Positions 1 to 11,870 of a stretch of DNA of 64,000 bases are shown here, in pieces. Location: assembly GCF_029867415.1 (NCBI RefSeq), contig NC_081182.1, forward strand, positions 16,552,497-16,616,496, in the 5' to 3' direction. The stretch's first letter is position 1. Each line of letters opens with the position of its first letter. Below the pieces are notes generated by a model that saw only the letters and a list, made by a program, of their open reading frames with translations, was not told the DNA's origin and did no database searches. Source of the stretch: Vicia villosa. Its lineage: Eukaryota > Streptophyta > Magnoliopsida > Fabales > Fabaceae. The position numbers were made by a program, and so were the translations under genes.

Positions 1-746
1 AAAGTTCCCCCCCATGTCCTTACTGCTGAGATAGTGATTGATCGGGGTTGATTTGACAAAAACAAAAGAAAGCAAACATAAGTTTAGTTTTGAGCATTAA
101 TGTTTGTATTTATTATTTGTTTTCTGTCGAACTGACCTATTTGGTTCACTGTTTCTTTCATGAGGAAAAGTTATATCATGGACCTTCTACCTGAGAGGAG
201 AGGCATCAATCATTTTTAGATTAGTTATTAAATGATTTTCAAGAATTGATCCACCAAGCACTTTATCACCCTTAAAATCACCATATCAAATCTCACCCTT
301 TCTTACATAAGAATTGTTTCTTTCAGAAATTTACTTCACCTGTGTGCCAATTCCTATTTGCTAGGCTTTTATCACACACTCCTGGCCCCTCTTATAAATC
401 TATTTATCACCCTCCTTGTGTACAAAATAACATGGTCTTGCACTATAGAACAATAGTAAGGTCACGCGCTGTTTTCCACTATTCATCAGATAGGATATAT
501 TTGTAAAATATGATAACAGCTGATGTATATAGAAAATAATAGGAGTTCCATTCTCCATTTGTGAGTACAGCCGTTGTCCTTGTTGTATGCGGTTTTAATC
601 ATGTTTGCCCTTGTTGTATGCCAGCTTTTATCATGCTCCTAGTTGGTTTTGCTTCTGTTTCTTATATAACATTATATTTATTCCGATATATGTGGCTCGG
701 GATGTGCTCTTCCTGACTGGATTTGTTATTTGTGTTCTTGGTGCAG

Positions 747-788
747 ATTGAAATAATTTATGATTATGGCCGTGAAGACAACAACTGA
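747..788 (+). other. Possible last coding exon of a gene entering from the left
   Basis: A pyrimidine-rich stretch ending in TTGGTGCAG (acceptor at 744-746) is followed by an open frame IEIIYDYGREDNN and a TGA at 786-788. Two overlapping AATAAA signals follow at 817-826, as expected of a short 3' UTR. At the very start of the window, frame 1 reads KVPPHVLTAEIVIDRG before a stop, which could be the tail of a preceding exon. I cannot identify the protein or prove that the two pieces join. The acceptor, the short coding tail and the poly(A) signals agree with one another, but each could be chance. Confidence 0.3.
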
Positions 789-869
789 AGTTTTTTTTTT
801 TCTTTCAACCCCTTGCAATAAATAAAGATTTGCAATCAAGTTGTTCTGTATTACTAGATTGTGGATTAA

Positions 870-2590
870 ACCACCTTCATTAATCTGTATGTGATATAAT
901 TGGGATAGTTGATACAGACTGAGTCCGTGCTGATGATGTTGAAGATATTTAATTGCTTCTGAACCAGTGGCTCCTGGAACATTGAATGTGTTAAGCATCT
1001 GTCGTTGGTAGTACTTTTTTGTGGGCTCTGTCGTTGTTACTTGTTAGTTCATGTTGGGAGTTTTTAATAAACAAAACTTGTTGCATAGTTGTATGCAAAA
1101 TTCTTAATTTTGATAAGTTCGGGATTTCCTGGAAAACCTTATGATATTGAGCTACAATATGAAACCATTACAGTGGTTAGTGAGAGTTACTTTACTTCCT
1201 ACTTGATCTGATGAGCACAGCAATATAATCCACGAGATATCAGATTTCTTAGGAATATTTGTAAATAAAATTCCGGTTAATGAGCGAGTATAACGGTGAA
1301 GACACATAAAAGACTAGCTGACATTTGCACATAGAGGTGTGAAGGCACATAAAAGACTAGCTGACATTTGCACATAGAGGTGTTTTTGAGTAAGGCTCAT
1401 CAAATGATTGAAAAACTCTTGCAAGAAATGTTTGGCTTAGATATTGTTAGCTTGGGACAAACCTGAAATTTTAAGTGCTTTATTTTCGGTAATTGATGAT
1501 TTCAAATTTGTCTTGTTAAAAGAAAATTGTATTTTTGTCGATATGGTGAAACTTTTTTGTATTGAGTTTTAAAAAAGATGTGTGAGGTAGCTTAAGTGAT
1601 GTTTGTTAATTGGTATAAATAGTGAGTTATTGGTCAAGAGTTTAACCTATTGCAACCCAATCTTAGTCAACTAGTTCATCAACAGATTAGTTTTTCCTTT
1701 ATTTTTGGTTTAAATTACAAGTGTGTGGTTTGCTTAATAATGGTTTTTCCGCCAAAAACAGCTACTAATTGTTAGGAAATTGATGAACATTGGTAATGTG
1801 TTTCATAATTTATTTATTTTGACAATAGAAAAATGTGATACATGGAATGTTAAATGGGGATGTGGATAGTAAACCCAAGGTCATAAAGCTATTTGATCAT
1901 AATGATCGGATATACAATAAAAGATATGATTCCTCTAAATTGTTAAAATTGTTTATATTTTTCACTTTTTCATGTTTTGTTTAGTTTCATTAAACATGTT
2001 TTAAAAATGTTAACAATAGGGTTTGTTCCATTGTTAAGTAGTTGACTCATACCCAAAAGATTATGGATTTTGAGTTGGCTCATACCTAAAAGGCTGCGAG
2101 TTTAACTCCCATTTTTTTAGTGAAATTTGTCCAAATCACTTAAACTTTATATAACTTAAAAAAAGGTTTTGAAATAGTCATCTAAATGCAATTTGAACTT
2201 GTCCATGATGATGATGAGATTTCCTATTATATAGTTTGGTTTAGCACGCAAAATACGTTGCAAACAGGACTCCTTCCCTTTTTGATAAACCTTGTACTAG
2301 TAATCTTTATTGTTTAATAAATTAAACTATCCCTCTTGCTTTATTATTTTTAACATGGGATTCACATACAAATTAATGAAAATATATGTGATTCCTTAGA
2401 AGAAAAAAATATATGTATTTTTATAAACACTAGTTTGAGTGGGGTCGGTCTTACTCCAAACACAAATATAGCCAAAATCATAGTATAAGCTGTTAATGAG
2501 TTGAAGATGTATCCTATGAAGCAAAAGTGTCGTTTGCATATTTAATATCTAGAAAAAACCGTCCTTGTTGTGTATTCAAGTTATTTTTTG
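870..2590. other. AT-rich intergenic DNA, no gene seen
   Basis: No open frame here shows a recognisable domain. The only structure noticed is the short tandem duplication at 1296-1381, listed separately. Confidence 0.5.
1296..1381. repeat. Two-copy 43-bp tandem duplication
   Basis: A 43-bp unit beginning GTGAAGACACATAAAAGACT (1296-1338) is repeated directly at 1339-1381 with a single visible substitution (GAAGACAC versus GAAGGCAC). The near identity points to recent slippage or unequal exchange. Confidence 0.85.
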
Positions 2591-2601
2591 CTTCAGTTTA
2601 G

Positions 2602-2928
2602 ATGAAGATGGTGTCAAACACGACCATTCCAAGTGTCCGTTCAACATTGTTGCGCATAATTGGAGGTTTGATTTCGATGACGTTGCTGTTGTGGACCATC
2701 AGAAGTGGATATCAAACTGCAACTGAACCTAGGCGCCAATTATATGGCCAATGGATTTCACATGTTGGAGTTTTGATCATGCTTTTTGGTTTCTTGCTTC
2801 TGGCTATAGGGCTGCCTATTATTGCAGACTTGTTTCTTGGGTTGTCGGAGGAGCTACAATATCCGGAAGAAATTGATCTTCGTCGGAGTATCGTCGACCT
2901 GAAAATTAAAGTTGACGCTTGTGTCTAG
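2602..2928 (+). CDS. Unrecognised 108-aa two-helix membrane protein ORF
   Basis: A 108-codon frame from ATG 2602 to TAG 2928. The product has a short basic N-terminus, a hydrophobic stretch at about residues 17-37 (around IIGGLISMTLLLW), a polar loop rich in Arg, Gln and Tyr (40-52), a second long hydrophobic stretch at about 53-78 (around LIMLFGFLLLAIGLPIIADLF), and an acidic C-terminal tail. That layout predicts a two-pass membrane protein with a short connecting loop. A CAG acceptor-like site (TTGCTTCAG) lies just upstream at 2588-2596, so this may be the final exon of a spliced gene rather than a complete protein. I do not recognise the family. The amphipathic pattern and mixed codon use make it more credible than the surrounding spurious ORFs. 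No functional partner is suggested by the neighbours. Confidence 0.45.
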   Translation: MKMVSNTTIPSVRSTLLRIIGGLISMTLLLWTIRSGYQTATEPRRQLYGQWISHVGVLIMLFGFLLLAIGLPIIADLFLGLSEELQYPEEIDLRRSIVDLKIKVDACV

Positions 2929-3229
2929 TTTTAGCCAGAAATTATGTGATGAAGCAGTAGATTAGGCTTCAACACTTGGATAGACACATTTAGGCTTTAT
3001 TTTTTCACCTTTTATATATAGATGTTGTTTGTTTTTTTTACTTATTCTAAATAAACATGTTAGTTCTCCAAATCATGAGTGAAAATTTTCCTTCAAAGGT
3101 ACTGAGGGTTATGCTTAATTATAACACTCGTGCTGCTATATTGGCTTTTATAGAAATCAAGGTTGATCACCATATCAATCAACTACAAAGTAAATGCACA
3201 AGTGTTTGTGGATATGATCACCATATTCA

Positions 3230-3845
3230 TGCTTTAACGCTGGATCTCCGCGTCTATAATAAAATCCTACACCTAATAGTCAAATATTTACTCTTCTCTT
3301 TATTTAGGGAACAAAATTGCAAGACTTTTACATAACAAATTACCCGTGCTTGATATGATGTCTGTCACTTTTCTCACAATAAGTGTGTACCGCTTGATAA
3401 CTGATATGTCTAGTCTTTAGAGAGTGGGCGAGTAGGCTAATTTGGTAATGTAATGCTCTAGGGCCAATTTCACATCCAAATTTGATTCAATCAGTCTTAT
3501 TATATGTCAAAACAACGAGGGAGAAAAAACTCATTTACATTGTGTTCAATCAATTTTATTATATGTTGGAACGAGGGAGAAAAAACTCATTTACATTGTG
3601 TAAGCTGCTCAAGTGAAGACTCAATTGGTTTAGCACCAAAATGAACCTTCAATTCAACAGCAAGAAGTGAAAATGTATCATCTTTTTCTGAAGGCTGAAC
3701 AAATGTGTGAATAACATTTTACCATTAAAAATCCATGAGCAAATGGCTCATTTTACCATTAAAAATCCATGAGCAAATGGCTTAATTAACAAATACGTAA
3801 TGTGTGTGTGACAACATTTGAGAGTTGGCCGCCACATTTTTCGCA
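3230..3845. repeat. Left copy of a diverged local duplication
   Basis: This block matches 4595-5075 in order and orientation. Shared landmarks are TCTCNGCGTCTATAATRAAATCCTAC, GATATGTCTAGT, GAGTGGGCRAGTAGG, CACATCCAAATYTGATTCAA, TTTTTCTGAAGGCTGAACAAA and ACATTTGAGAGTTRGCC. The left copy carries extra small tandem duplications (3483-3600, and the CCATGAGCAAATGGCT unit near 3730-3785), so it is longer. No protein is conserved between the copies. Confidence 0.7.
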
Positions 3846-4594
3846 AATAAGAATGGTATTATTCAAAACCACTTTAATCACTTTAGAGCCAATTTCTCGA
3901 GAATACCAATTATTCTATTTTTTTATTCAGACAAAACAGTATTGTTGAATTTATTAAAGTAAGATTATAATAGATTAATCTGATATGAATACAGTTTAAC
4001 CAATCCATTATTGACAATCAACATAACGAAGAATTAAGTACTTGCGCTTGTGATTATTCAATCACATTCAAAGACGGAAACCCTAATGGGCTTTGAAGTT
4101 GGACCTTGTTGTTATTTATGGAGGAGTTCTTCATTGTAACGACTCAGACTTTGCACAATCAATCTAGGCATGTTTATTTTGTTTGAGTCAACTTGTTGTT
4201 TTGCTTTGTAATACACTATCCTTGAGTCTTATTCCTCTGTTAAGGAATACAGTATTTTGAGTTTGTAATTTGTTCCATCATTTTGAATCTATTGTGAATG
4301 TCTACACACTTGGAAGAGTGTTGAGTGAAAGTGAGAGGAGTCATGAATAGAAAACCACAGATAATATTAGAAAAAATAGCATTGAACTAAGAGAGTTCAA
4401 ATCATATCAATTTGTGCTTCTGACTATTAAGCTATTAAGATTCTGACAATTAAGAGACTACTAAGAGGTTAAGGATATATCAATCAATTAAAAATTGATG
4501 TAATAGTGTGTGTGGAGTATGAACACATTACACAATATTCAGTCTCTTACTGAGCATTTACACCAAAATTATCAAGCCTGTCATAGCAAGCAAA

Positions 4595-5075
4595 CACTGT
4601 TGAATCTCTGCGTCTATAATGAAATCCTACATCTAATGGTAAAGATTTACTCCTTTCAATTACACAAGAAAGACTATTTTGCTTTATATGTTTGTCTCTG
4701 TGTGTGACACTTTTCTCACAAAAGTGTCACTTGATAAATGATATGTCTAGTGTCTGTGATATAGAGTGGGCAAGTAGGTTAATTTAATAATGCTCTATGC
4801 CCAATTGCCACATCCAAATCTGATTCAACGAGTCTTTTGTGTTGATCATCAGGGGAGAAAAACACAAATTTACTTGGTATAAGCTAAATTGAAGACTCAA
4901 ATACAAAATTGAACTTTAAATCAACATTCTGATGTGAATGTGTTTTCCTCTTTTTCTGAAGGCTGAACAAAGGAGAGAATAACATTTCACCACAAAAGAT
5001 CCATGAACAAATGGCTTAGTTAACAAATATCTTATGTGTGTGTCACAACATTTGAGAGTTAGCCATCACAATTTT
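4595..5075. repeat. Right copy of a diverged local duplication
   Basis: Direct, same-orientation partner of 3230-3845, about 1.35 kb away. It shares the landmark strings listed there, with many substitutions and small indels, so the duplication is old. Both copies are preceded by fragments without a recognisable product. They could be remnants of a duplicated gene end or of an uncharacterised repeat family. Confidence 0.65.
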
Positions 5076-5085
5076 TACGAAGAAG

Positions 5086-6104
5086 AAAGGAATTAATAAA
5101 AAACACGAGGGGGAATTAATTTATTCTGAACTATTATTATAAATGAAATGTGCAAATTACCAAGACCAATATATACAAATACTGGACAAAACAGCAAAAT
5201 TGTGCTTAGCTTAGCATTGATTGTATACAGGAAGATCTGTCTAGTTCTTTTATCAAAACTTCCTGCATAACAAAGTGAAGTAGATATGCACTCTAACCTC
5301 TCAGCAAATGCTGAGACACACATTCATACAATAATTTTGTGAGTAGTACCAAATCCAAAGATAGGGACTTCACACAATCTTCTAGAAATAACTGGGCCAT
5401 TTTAGAAACTATACAAACTAGTGCAAATATGCTGCACAGCCAGCTTATGAAGCTATGCACTGACATGTGCTTGGATTGGGGAAACTAATCTTCTGAGTTT
5501 TAATTAGGTGACTGGTTAAGGGTTCGCTGGATTAGCATTTGTTTGATGCAGAGCCAACTTGTGAAGTATGCAATAAGATATGCTTCTTCTTACCCTCAAC
5601 CTCCCACTACCATCAAGAATTTTAGCTTCTTAGACAACTCCTTAACTTAAGAACAACTACAGAGTGAGACTAAATGTAGTGCACAAGCAAAATAATTTAA
5701 CTTGGCAATTTACCATTCTACCTTACATATGAATATGATGCTAACAGTGCCTTGTTTCCTCAAACCTTCAGAATAAATTGGTAAAAATAAAAGCCTGAAC
5801 CCAAATTGGAACACAAATTCGTATAAAGGCAAATTCCAGAGATAATTCTGAATTTCTGATTATAATTTACTTATTCAGTTGCATCTAACAAGAGATAAAA
5901 CCCAAACACAGCACCATGGAACTACATGTCTGCATCATTCAAAAGCAATGTGAAGCCGAAAATTAAAAATTCCATTGAAATGGAAAACGGTATTGATGAT
6001 AGTACATTGTTCATGAATAACGACCTCAAAACCCTAAAAAATTGGAATAGAGTACATTTGGAACGCAGAGAGAGTATTTGAGAATCAACTCGAATTGAAT
6101 GAAA
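5086..6104. other. 3' flank of the bTHXm gene, nothing else recognised
   Basis: AT-rich DNA between the duplicated block and the minus-strand ribosomal-protein gene. It presumably includes that gene's 3' UTR. No domain-bearing ORF or repeat was noticed. Confidence 0.45.
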
Positions 6105-6380
6105 TCAAATGAGCTTGAAAGGAAGAGGCCAAGGAGTAGACCTGGGAACTTCAACCTTATCTTTCATCCGCTCTATCATTTGTTCCCTCTTCGGACGAGA
6201 TTTGCCGTAAGATCCCTTGAATCTCTTCCCTTTCTTCGTCTTTTTATCACCGCGACCGCACAATATCGGAGCTGCTACGCCGGAACAAGAAGACGGCGTC
6301 TCCGTCGAGGCTCCTCTTATCAACCACCTCGCAGCGACGGTGCACCGCTGCATCGCACTAGCACCACTCGCCATTGACAC
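6105..6380 (-). CDS. Mitochondrial small ribosomal subunit protein bTHXm (Thx/S31 family)
   Basis: A single-exon frame of 91 codons, ATG complement at 6378-6380 and TGA at 6105-6107. Residues 1-38 are rich in Ala, Ser, Arg and Thr with few acids, as in a mitochondrial presequence. Next comes the diagnostic Thx core around residues 40-64, ILCGRGDKKTKKGKRFKGSYG followed by KSRP, a very basic segment that in bacterial Thx lies in a cavity of the 30S head. The C-terminal part (EVPRSTPWPLPFKLI) matches the tail I remember for the plant mitochondrial protein (Arabidopsis At2g21290). The length is right for the family. The product should stabilise the mitoribosomal small subunit. The reading is intact, with a GC-rich coding segment unlike the AT-rich surroundings. 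The opposite-strand frames over the same bases are shadows. Confidence 0.88.
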   Translation of the reverse strand: MSMASGASAMQRCTVAARWLIRGASTETPSSCSGVAAPILCGRGDKKTKKGKRFKGSYGKSRPKREQMIERMKDKVEVPRSTPWPLPFKLI

Positions 6381-6861
6381 TTTTCAATTCTTTGCTATTT
6401 GCTGCTTGCGCTGATTCGGGCATATAGCTAACCGTTACACATTACACTGGAGTTTGGGCCGGGCCGGGTCCGACCCATTATCTAAATGCAAATATTTTGT
6501 TAGTATCTTTGCTAAATTTACCCCTATTGTATTCAACTATACTCTAGGAGTCTAGGTTTTGCTACTTTTTTATAATGTTTTAAACGATTTTTAGTTTCTA
6601 TATTTTTTTAATAAAAATAAATTATATTTTTTAGTCTCTACAAATGTAATGAGTGAAATTTTGATGTGTTTCTTGTTTGTATAATTTTTTTGGTATGTCA
6701 ATTAATACAATTGAAAAAAAAATATGATTTTAGTTTATGAATATTGTGATTAATTTGAGTATTTTAAGTTTAATACGAGTGATTTCAAAAATATGGATGA
6801 TGTAGAGACTACGTTAGATTGTTAAATGAAATAAACCAATCACCATACATCATCTATAAAG

Positions 6862-7030
6862 TAATGGAATGAATTAGTTTTGCATTGCATAAGATAGGTA
6901 TACGTATAGATTAGTTATAGAAAAATGCAATTAGTACTGCTACTGTTTAATGGAATGAATTAGTTTTGCATTGCATAAGGTAGGTATAGATTAGTTATAG
7001 AAAAGTGCAATTAGGATTGCTACTATTTAG
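6862..7030. repeat. Two-copy ~85-bp tandem duplication
   Basis: The unit starting TAATGGAATGAATTAGTTTT at 6862 is repeated at 6948 with a 6-bp deletion (GTATACGTATAG versus GTATAG) and a few substitutions. No coding content. Confidence 0.8.
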
Positions 7031-7139
7031 GTTAGTCAATTGAGATCCTATGCTAATACTAATGACTAAATGTTCATATAAATTAGGGATGATTGTTGCA
7101 GTCCCCCATATTATAGGCAGAGTAGGTACACAATTGTTG

Positions 7140-7884
7140 ATGGAAACATACTGATCTATTACGCCCCCTCAAGATTAAGTTACCATCAATAACTTAATTT
7201 TGTTGTGATGGTTTAGCCCCCTCCATGTCAAATTTCTCCAATGTTTCTTTTACCTAATTTTGTTGTGAGAGATAGAGTCCATCTTTGATATGTATTAATT
7301 GCACACCCAAGAAGTAGTAGGGATAACCCAAATTTTTGAGTGAGAATTGGTGAGATGAAATTGCAATGAAGTTGCTCATGAATTGGTCGCCATTTCTTGT
7401 GAGAAGAAGATCATCTATATTTACCAGAAAGTATATGATGATGTTGTATTATATATAAATAAATAGGGATGGGTCACTTTTGTTATTATTCTTATTACTT
7501 TATGCTGTATTGTTATTATTTTTCTTTTATATGAAGAACTAAAAGTCTTGCAGACATTATTTTAAAATACTTGAGATCCAAAGGGTTACACATGAGGTAT
7601 CTGAAAATCAGAAGCTTGTGAATTGCTCAGACAAGGATTACACATCCTTTAACAGCACAATGTTACACTATAGAATCATTAGGCATGTTGTTGAAGAAAA
7701 CACATTTAAGTTGAAACTTTTTATGTTGTCCATGGGACATTAGAATTAATTTCTATATAATTTACGCACATAATTTGGAAATTGTGCATTTTTTAAACCT
7801 AGAGGTTGAGCCATGAATACTTGTTATGTGAGAGATTCATGGAGAAATGTGTTGTTTACATCAAGTTGGTGCATGTTCCATGAG
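7140..7884 (-). pseudogene. Ty1/copia polyprotein remnant, reverse transcriptase C-terminal part
   Basis: Reading the minus strand away from 7884 gives MHQLDVNNTFLHESLT, then MAQPLGLKN, and further on IIIYFLVNIDDLLLTRNGDQ and SLKNLGYPYYFLGVQLIHIKDG. These are the consecutive landmarks of a copia reverse transcriptase: the QLDV.NAFLHG block, the PPGF block, the YVDD catalytic block (here NIDD) and the FLG block. Stops and frameshifts are frequent. Roughly 250 bp between the PPGF and DD blocks does not read as RT, so that part is deleted or replaced. The upstream half of the same gene lies at 22540-24182, on the far side of the Ogre-like insertion. The last copia bases before the break form the target-site duplicate at 7885-7889. 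Confidence 0.85.
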
Positions 7885-7889
7885 CGACC
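7885..7889. repeat. Target-site duplication (CGACC), left
   Basis: The CGACC immediately outside the 5' LTR is repeated at 22535-22539 immediately outside the 3' LTR. Five bases is the usual TSD length for LTR retrotransposons. This fixes the element's boundaries exactly. Confidence 0.95.
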
Positions 7890-10800
7890 TGTCATACCCC
7901 AATTTTTGACCCTAAGATCCCGCATCTCAGGCTCTGCTTAAATCACATCAAAATCATTTACGAGGTTCTCTGGTGCCTATTTCTTTTCTAGCTCACCTTC
8001 AGGTGAATCATCAGACACCTCTTTTCTCGTATTTTTATTTATTTATAGTCTTTATATTTTCACTAACCATTAATCAAAATTCAAAAAAAATATATATGTC
8101 TTTTTATTTTTGGTTTCTTTATCAGATAGGGTTTGAGGATCAAATAGTTCGGGTGATGTTTCTGATCAAGGTTCAGAGATCTGAATCAAGATTTTCTTTT
8201 GTGGTTGATGCTTGTCAGATTGGTTAAGAATGGATTCAAGAGTGTTCAAGTTCAACCATACGATATTGGATTTTTGAGCATTTATTTTGTTCAAGAATTT
8301 AATTCGAGATGAAGAAATCATGCAAATTGAATTATTTGGAGTTCAAGTCCAAGGTTCAATAATCATTCAAGATTGGCAAGTTTTTTTTTAAAGATGTGAA
8401 TTTCAAGTTGTTCAAGCAAAATACAAGAGGTAGAGATACGAAAGGTTCATTTGGTATTCCAAAAAACAACAAGTGTTTCTACAGGTTGTCAAGCATAAAG
8501 AATTCAAGTTCCATATACAATTTCAAATTACATCCATGTTACAAAGTCATATTTTCTTGAATCACTTCACAAGCTCTCCATGGGCGTGACTTAGAAAGCT
8601 TCATCAACGGTTTTTGTTCATGTTCATCTTCAAGTTCTAATTCTCCATGTCCACCAATATTTTCATTCATCACATAAAAAAAGAGAAGAAGAAAAGAATT
8701 AGCATATTTATTGTAAAGACAACAATTCCATAAAGCTGTTAAATCAGGCCCAAGTTAAACATAGCATAACGTAATTTGCAAACAAAAAATGTGAATTCTT
8801 GGACTCAATTGATAGCATTTTCGGAATGGGCTTCACACCAAAAAAATCACTCTGCATCTGAAATTACTTCTCAGCCCAAGATTCACAGCAAAAACCCTGA
8901 CTCTGAGTACTATATAATCATTCAATCAACTGACACAAAAGGACTTTTTTTCAGACTGACAAATTCAGACTTACTCAGAACAAAAATCAGAAATTAAACT
9001 CACCTGAACTCCCTCGCCGGAATCCGCCCCCTATTCTCACCGGACCACCGCCGGAAATCGCAACCACCGCACCGGAGTTCCAAATCGCCACCGTTCTTTG
9101 ACTTCTTTGCCTCAAAAGGTTGAGAGCTACTCTCTGATAACGATTCCATCCATTGATTGCTATTCCCTGCGATATTTACTTGTGTTTAGAATAAAAATCA
9201 TAAGCACTTTCTCTTTAGATCTGTGCTTGTGAATTTATTTTCTGATAAAACTAGTTTTACATTTGAAATCAGAAGAGGAAACTGAACAGAACGATGTAAA
9301 TTTTTTACGATTCTGAGTTTTTACCTCCGGCCACCGTGTCGGAGAAGCTCCGGCCGCTGTGATCTTATGTGAGCCGCCGTGAGTCTTCGTCTCTTCCGCC
9401 GTTGTTCTTGAGCTATAGATGCTTATCCGTTTCTTCACCTTTTGGATATTGCTTTTCTTCTGCTATTTGTTTGCTGTGTTGGTTTCGTAAAAAATGGAAA
9501 AGGAGTTTTAATTTGTAAAGATTTCTAACAGAGCTTTTGTTTTCAATGTACCATATGATAGCTTTTTCTTTTCATTTTCTTACAAACAGTACCGTTGGTA
9601 CTTTGAGAAAGAAATATATATTTTTTTTTCCCAAGAGATAATAATAATAATGAATTGGTAATGCTATTGTTTTTTTTTTTTCTTCTGTCACGTGAAGCAA
9701 GAGTCAGGGAGGGAGTATCTTTTTTCTTCCCCCAAGATATTCAATGGCATCACACTATTTTCTTGTTTTTTTTTAATTTTTAATTTTTCTTTCCTTTCTT
9801 TCTTGTGATGCGCGCCGGCTGTTGTGTGTGCGACAAGTGGCCATCGGAGCCACTTGTCCGGACCTGAGGAGATGATTAAAAAATGATCCTCTATTTTCTT
9901 TACTACATATTTATTATGCACTTTAGTTTTGGATCTTAGATCCTACATAAATTTAGTCAATTGACTAAATCTGATGGCTGGAATTTATTCTGCTTTATTT
10001 TATATTACTATTTGCATTTTAATTAGTTTCTAACTTTAGAAATTTATATTAATTTTGTTTTTATTTCAAAAATTATGAAAAGAATTCACAAAAAATATGT
10101 CTTACTATTTTATACCTTGTTTTTATTATTAGCTTATTATGTTATTTTTGCTCTTTTTCTTCATCTATCCTTTTTTTTTTCTTTGTCCCGAATCGATAAA
10201 AGAGCAAAATGAGAGGAAGTCGTATGTGGTTGACTTGAGTCCGAATTCATCCTTCCTCCATTATCATTATATGTCTTATTATTTTTTTTGTTTTTTACCT
10301 TGTGTTTTCTTTTTATATATTAGTTTCTTATTTTATTTTTGTTCTTTCTTCTTCATCTATCCTTCTTTTTTCTTTGTCCCGAATCGATAAAAGATTAAAA
10401 ATGAAAAGGAAGTTGTATGTGGTTGATTTAAATCCGAATTCATCCTTCCTCCACTATTAATCTTTATTTACTAACTTTGATAACATACTTGACAAGTTTC
10501 AAGATGGTTATCTTTAACAACTAACGACTAATTTTAATTTCCGCATTTTTATTATATTGTCCTTTATATTTACCGCTCTTATACTCATCATATCATCATA
10601 TTTACTTTCTGCTATTTTTATTTTGTCCATTTGGACGTCATATTTATTCTCCGCTATTTTTCTTTTGTCCACTTGGACTATACTTTACTCTTATGCTAAA
10701 ACATTAATAAACAAGATGAAACCTAAAAAACACTTAAGGACCAATGGACTGTGTATCATTATTTGACTATTATCTTGCTTGTTATTTTGTCTGGTTGGAT

Positions 10801-11846
10801 TGCTGTTGTGATGTGTGTAGGTATCTCCTCGAAAAGTCTTTGAAGGTTAATTCCAAAGCACTAAGATAAGGATTTCGCCCATTTGCAACCGTTACTCTGT
10901 CCGATTTCTGTCAGAAACTTATGTGATTCTTTGAAGATTTGCAAGTTCATTTTGGTCCCTAAGTGGTAATTTTGGTTTTGTGTGGGTAGTCCAAAGGATG
11001 GGAATTCTTCCTTGACTCAATGTGTCAAGTGTCGACTTCTTATTTTGGTCAGATCGTTTTTCCCTAAACTTTTATTTTCTCGCACTAGGATAGCCTCTTC
11101 ATCTCCTCCCACTTCTTAAATTTTCAAAGTCTCCTCTCTTTTTCTAAAAAACTTCTTATGTTTGAAATCCTTTTTAAAATCTTTTTTAAAAAACTATATT
11201 TAGCCTCTGTTGGCATTTTCTTTCAAAAAGTAAGCACAATTAATCATTGTCATTAGTTGCGATGCCCCACGATTTTAATATTGATTGACACGACGAAATC
11301 TTTTCCACGTGAGAGAGCTAGTGGCATACTTGTCGATTTTTATCCGAGTTGGCGCCCTTCTCTCATTAGTGACGCAAAGAATTCGTTCGTTCTCATGTTT
11401 AAAATCAATGGCTGAGTATTCGCCCCGACGATGGTAAAGGTGCTTATTCCTTTTAAAACGTTTTTTTTTCCCTTTTAAAAGCGGAACTACATTAGCTCTG
11501 ACTTCTCCATTGCACCGAGGAGGTATGTAGGCACAAGATTTAATGTCTTGCCGAGCTTATTTTAAAAATAAAACAAACCCTTTTTTCGCACACGATATCT
11601 CTTAATAGACACAGATTTTCAAAAAGGTTCCTGTGGAGTACCACAGATACGAGGGGTGCTTAAAACCTTCCCCTTGTATAATCAACACCCGTTCCTAAGA
11701 TCTCTTTTTGTTTTAAAAACAAACTTTGGGTTTTTTTTTCGTTCTTTTCCCATTTCCTTTGGAAACAATAAAGCGCGGTGGCGACTTTCACTGAAATATT
11801 GAGTCGAGTCAATTTATGGCTTTGATCTCAGATTTTCCCCGCTACA
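7890..11846 (+). repeat. 5' LTR of the Ogre-like element
   Basis: A 3,957-bp repeat running from TGTCATACCCC to CCCCGCTACA, bounded by CGACC outside and by the primer site inside. It is almost identical to 18579-22534. Differences seen are T at 9192 versus C at 19880, C at 10454 versus T at 21142, and poly-T length changes. It contains internal direct repeats near 10140-10460 (a block with TTTGTCCCGAATCGATAAAAGA occurs twice). The short ORFs in it (for example 7973-8227, 8776-8997) recur in the other LTR only because the LTRs are identical, and they show no domain. Confidence 0.95.
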
Positions 11847-11852
11847 GAAAAT

Positions 11853-11870
11853 TGGCGACTTCACTGGGGA
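11853..11870 (+). other. Primer binding site, tRNA-Arg type
   Basis: TGGCGACTTCACTGGGGA lies six bases inside the 5' LTR end. It starts with TGG (complement of the tRNA CCA end) and resembles the tRNA-Arg-derived primer site described for Ogre elements. It would prime minus-strand cDNA synthesis. Confidence 0.85.

Noticed and set aside
6099..6377. 92-codon plus-strand ORF over the bTHXm gene
   Set aside because: Opposite-strand shadow. The minus frame carries the diagnostic Thx core.
8776..8997. Conserved small protein (73 aa) present twice, also at 19464-19685
   Set aside because: The duplication is due to LTR identity. The frame has no domain and lies in LTR sequence. The same applies to the frames at 7973, 9235, 9688, 10139 and 10557 and their partners.
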